From positions 1,984,001 to 2,048,000 of the forward strand of contig NZ_CP082284.1 of NCBI RefSeq assembly GCF_019880225.1: a stretch of 64,000 nucleotides of DNA, given 5' to 3'. Every line of letters begins with the position of its first letter. Position 1 is the first letter of the stretch. Source of the stretch: Halobaculum rubrum. GTDB lineage: Archaea > Halobacteriota > Halobacteria > Halobacteriales > Haloferacaceae. The notes under the pieces were generated by a model. It searched no databases. It was not told where the DNA came from and worked only from the letters and a program-made list of their open reading frames with translations. The translations under genes were made by a program, and so were the position numbers. Positions 62,477 through 64,000 of the stretch are shown here, piece after piece.

Positions 62477-62638
62477 GTGCAACCTGAGACGAGAGTGCTT
62501 GACGAGTTGCCCCGCGCAACTAACAAGCATGTTAAGATCTACGCCGTTGCACTCGTCGAAATTCTTGGACAAGCCATCGGTAACTACAATTACTGCCACG
62601 AACCGAGAGGAGGTCCGAGGATCGGAGTTCCGGCGTGA
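62477..62638 (+). CDS. possible small ORF in the 62.4-62.7-kb gap
   Basis: A 53-residue frame from GTG 62477 to stop 62636-62638 contains LDELPRATNKHVKIYAVALVEILGQAIGNY, protein-like and amphipathic. The same frame is open upstream to about 62405 without ATG or GTG. It may be a gene remnant. The rest of the gap 62418-62731 is AT-richer with nothing recognised. Confidence 0.3.
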   Translation: MQPETRVLDELPRATNKHVKIYAVALVEILGQAIGNYNYCHEPRGGPRIGVPA

Positions 62639-62731
62639 CCACTGACCGATCTGGTCGGAGACGACCCAATCCTGAGAACTGAACACTGAATCGGCCCGTC
62701 GCTGACGCACCGGTGTTCAGATCGGGGTGAT

Positions 62732-62932
62732 CTACTCCTCAAAGAGGACGTACGCGCCCTCGATCTCGGGGTGCTCCTCGACGGTACCCTCGACGAGCAG
62801 ATCGCCGAGAGCGTGCTTCACGTCCACCTCATCGAACTCGTCGGCGAGCGCGTCGACGAGTCGTTCCTTCGTTCGAGAACCCGGCTGTTCGAGGTTTTCG
62901 ACGATCGCGGCATGGACAGATCGGTCCTTCAT
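62732..62932 (-). CDS. small winged-helix-like protein next to recombinase
   Basis: The 66-residue acidic protein, with HAAIVENLEQPGSRTKERLVDALADEFDEVDVKHALGDLLVEG (shortened SRTKERLVDALADEF, VKHALGDLLVEG), has the helix pattern of a winged helix. It starts 9 bases after the recombinase stop on the same strand, suggesting one operon. It might act as an accessory or regulatory factor. Function is inferred. Confidence 0.62.
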   Translation of the reverse strand: MKDRSVHAAIVENLEQPGSRTKERLVDALADEFDEVDVKHALGDLLVEGTVEEHPEIEGAYVLFEE

Positions 62933-62941
62933 GTTCAGTTT

Positions 62942-63478
62942 TCACCAGAGTTCCTCGGCCTCGGCGTCGAGCTGCGTGCCGGCGTACTGCAGGTAGTCGT
63001 TTGCGCTCGACAAATCGGCGTGTCCCATCGTCTGGCGGATGTACTGTGGCGTCGCGCCTCGCGCCGCGATCAGTGTCCCGTAGGTGTGCCGGAGGACGTG
63101 GGGCGTGATCTTCTTCCGGAGGTCGGTCTCGGCCGCCACCCGCTTCACACGGTTCGTGACTGTCTGTCGGGTCGCGTCGTACGCCTCGTGATAGCTGAAG
63201 TAGTCACGGAGCCGCCGTACCGTCCCCGGATGCTTCAGCGGGATCGTCCGTGCGGAGTGCTCGGTTTTCGGCGACCACTCGCCTTCGGCGGGCGGCACCC
63301 GCAACCGCTCGGCCTGCCAGTCGATCCAGTCGTCACGGAGGTGCGCGAGCTCGTCGGCTCGCAGGCCCGTGTGGGCGAGCGCGTAGATCGTCACCTGGTG
63401 GTCGAGATCTCGTTCGTCGGCGGCCGCGAGCAACTCGTCAAGCTCGGATTCGGTAAGGGGTTCTCTTGTCCACGCCAT
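62942..63478 (-). CDS. tyrosine recombinase, catalytic domain only
   Basis: The 178-residue protein holds the full catalytic domain of a XerC/D-type recombinase: Arg in HTGLRADELAHL, Lys/His region, HVLRHT as HxxR, GHADLSSANDY with the final His, and the Tyr in LQYAGTQ or NDYLQY. There is no N-terminal core-binding domain, so it may be truncated or a natural short form as in some archaeal plasmids and viruses. The ATG is at 63478. Confidence 0.85.
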   Translation of the reverse strand: MAWTREPLTESELDELLAAADERDLDHQVTIYALAHTGLRADELAHLRDDWIDWQAERLRVPPAEGEWSPKTEHSARTIPLKHPGTVRRLRDYFSYHEAYDATRQTVTNRVKRVAAETDLRKKITPHVLRHTYGTLIAARGATPQYIRQTMGHADLSSANDYLQYAGTQLDAEAEELW

Positions 63479-63575
63479 GGCAGACAGTAAAACGAGTTTC
63501 CAGCGAGACGTAAATACGGCCCGTGCGGACCCCCGAACGCCGGCCGACTTTGACAGACGTATAGCTCTGTAAAAC

Positions 63576-63842
63576 TCAGTCCGCCGTCGGCGGCTGTCCG
63601 AACGCGTCTTGGTTCATGAGTCGCTGCGCGGCGAGCCGCTCGACGACCTCGGTGTCCTCAGCATCCGGAACGCGCGCGTCGTCGACGAGCCGAACCAAGT
63701 AGACGCGACGCCCGAGCCGGTCGACGACGACGGGCTGGTCGCCAGGGATCGAGCCGTCGTCACCGAGAACGCCGTCGCGACCGAGCCCGTCCTTCGGGAG
63801 TGCCACGAGCCCGCTACCGCCGTTTGCTTGCAGTTTGCGCAT
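63576..63842 (-). CDS. AbrB-like small protein of the second module
   Basis: The 88-residue protein starts MRKLQANGGSGLVALPKDGLGRDGVL, a swapped-hairpin AbrB/SpoVT-like beginning, and continues with VDRLGRRVYLVRLVDDARV. Such proteins bind DNA as regulators or antitoxins. It lies upstream of the recombinase on the same strand (97-bp gap), with inverted repeats in its own promoter region. Confidence 0.6.
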   Translation of the reverse strand: MRKLQANGGSGLVALPKDGLGRDGVLGDDGSIPGDQPVVVDRLGRRVYLVRLVDDARVPDAEDTEVVERLAAQRLMNQDAFGQPPTAD

Positions 63843-63847
63843 ACAGT

Positions 63848-63947
63848 GGCTGTCCTGACTATCCGGGATAAATGGCCCGTGCGGTGGTAGTCTCTGTACA
63901 GAGTCTCGTGTTTTCGCGGAGGTACTAGTACGGGGGTCAGGACAGCC
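63848..63947. repeat. 12-bp inverted repeat around a perfect palindrome at the right edge
   Basis: GGCTGTCCTGAC (63848-63859) and GTCAGGACAGCC (63936-63947) are exact reverse complements. Between them lies the perfect palindrome CTCTGTACAGAG (63892-63903). The group is within 105 bp upstream of the AbrB-like start and could be an operator set, an attachment site or an element end. Confidence 0.7.
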
Positions 63948-64000
63948 GGAGTATCGGCCGCCCTACCGGCCGAACGGAGCATGGAACCGGACACCCCGCC

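Overview
The window is haloarchaeal DNA, probably from a Halorubrum-like member of the Haloferacales. The genus is an inference from gene content. The basis is high GC with strong GC at third codon positions, very acidic proteins, TATA boxes about 25-27 nt before leaderless start codons, many GTGA/ATGA gene overlaps, twin-arginine lipoproteins, archaeal TFB, CDC48 and Orc1/Cdc6 proteins, and a PGF-CTERM S-layer glycoprotein. About 52 kb of chromosomal core is followed by an accessory region.

Core, left to right. A truncated RND exporter, acylphosphatase and EamA transporter lead to a phosphoglucosamine mutase. A four-gene BMP-type nucleoside ABC importer (5485-10868) follows, then a 77-bp tandem repeat, a geranylgeranyl reductase for archaeal lipids and an M20 amidohydrolase. 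Next come a stress protein, an Agl23-like membrane protein of N-glycosylation, TFB, an RNA methyltransferase-like protein, a rhomboid protease, an M24 peptidase, isochorismate synthase and a sulfite-oxidase-like molybdoenzyme. Small conserved haloarchaeal proteins, a cysteine synthase-like enzyme, SurE and a CinA-like protein close this part.

32.0-42.2 kb is a glycerol catabolism region. It has a short GlpA-like flavoprotein, a membrane protein in the position of the haloarchaeal glycerol facilitator and glycerol kinase on the minus strand. An Orc1/Cdc6-like ATPase and glpABC are on the plus strand. Glycerol is phosphorylated by GlpK and oxidised by membrane-bound GlpABC to dihydroxyacetone phosphate. 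A thioesterase, an arsR-arsC-acr3 arsenic resistance operon, ileS, a second UspA and a CDC48 ATPase complete the core.

52.7-58.5 kb looks like an integrated genetic element. It has a tyrosine integrase, a leftward operon of small translationally coupled zinc-finger genes, a divergent promoter with two palindromic operators each covering a TATA box, a winged-helix repressor, a HicBA toxin-antitoxin pair and an Orc1/Cdc6 gene flanked by repeated motifs. The S-layer gene (58749-61670) follows; its 5' part has different codon usage from the rest. A second recombinase module starts near 62.7 kb, so the S-layer gene lies between two mobile modules.

The most unusual signal is intergenic. Arrays of short perfect hairpins (9-11 bp stem, 3-nt loop) with different arm sequences are spaced 27-29 bp apart and separated by conserved linkers (TGATGC and CTGCTrA). 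They lie downstream of gene 3' ends at 13.0 kb and, inverted, at 24.7 kb. A related family with an 11-nt core (TCGCTCCGCTC) and variable complementary arms occurs at 2.3, 11.0-11.5, 23.1 and 45.2 kb. No tRNA, rRNA or CRISPR array was recognised.
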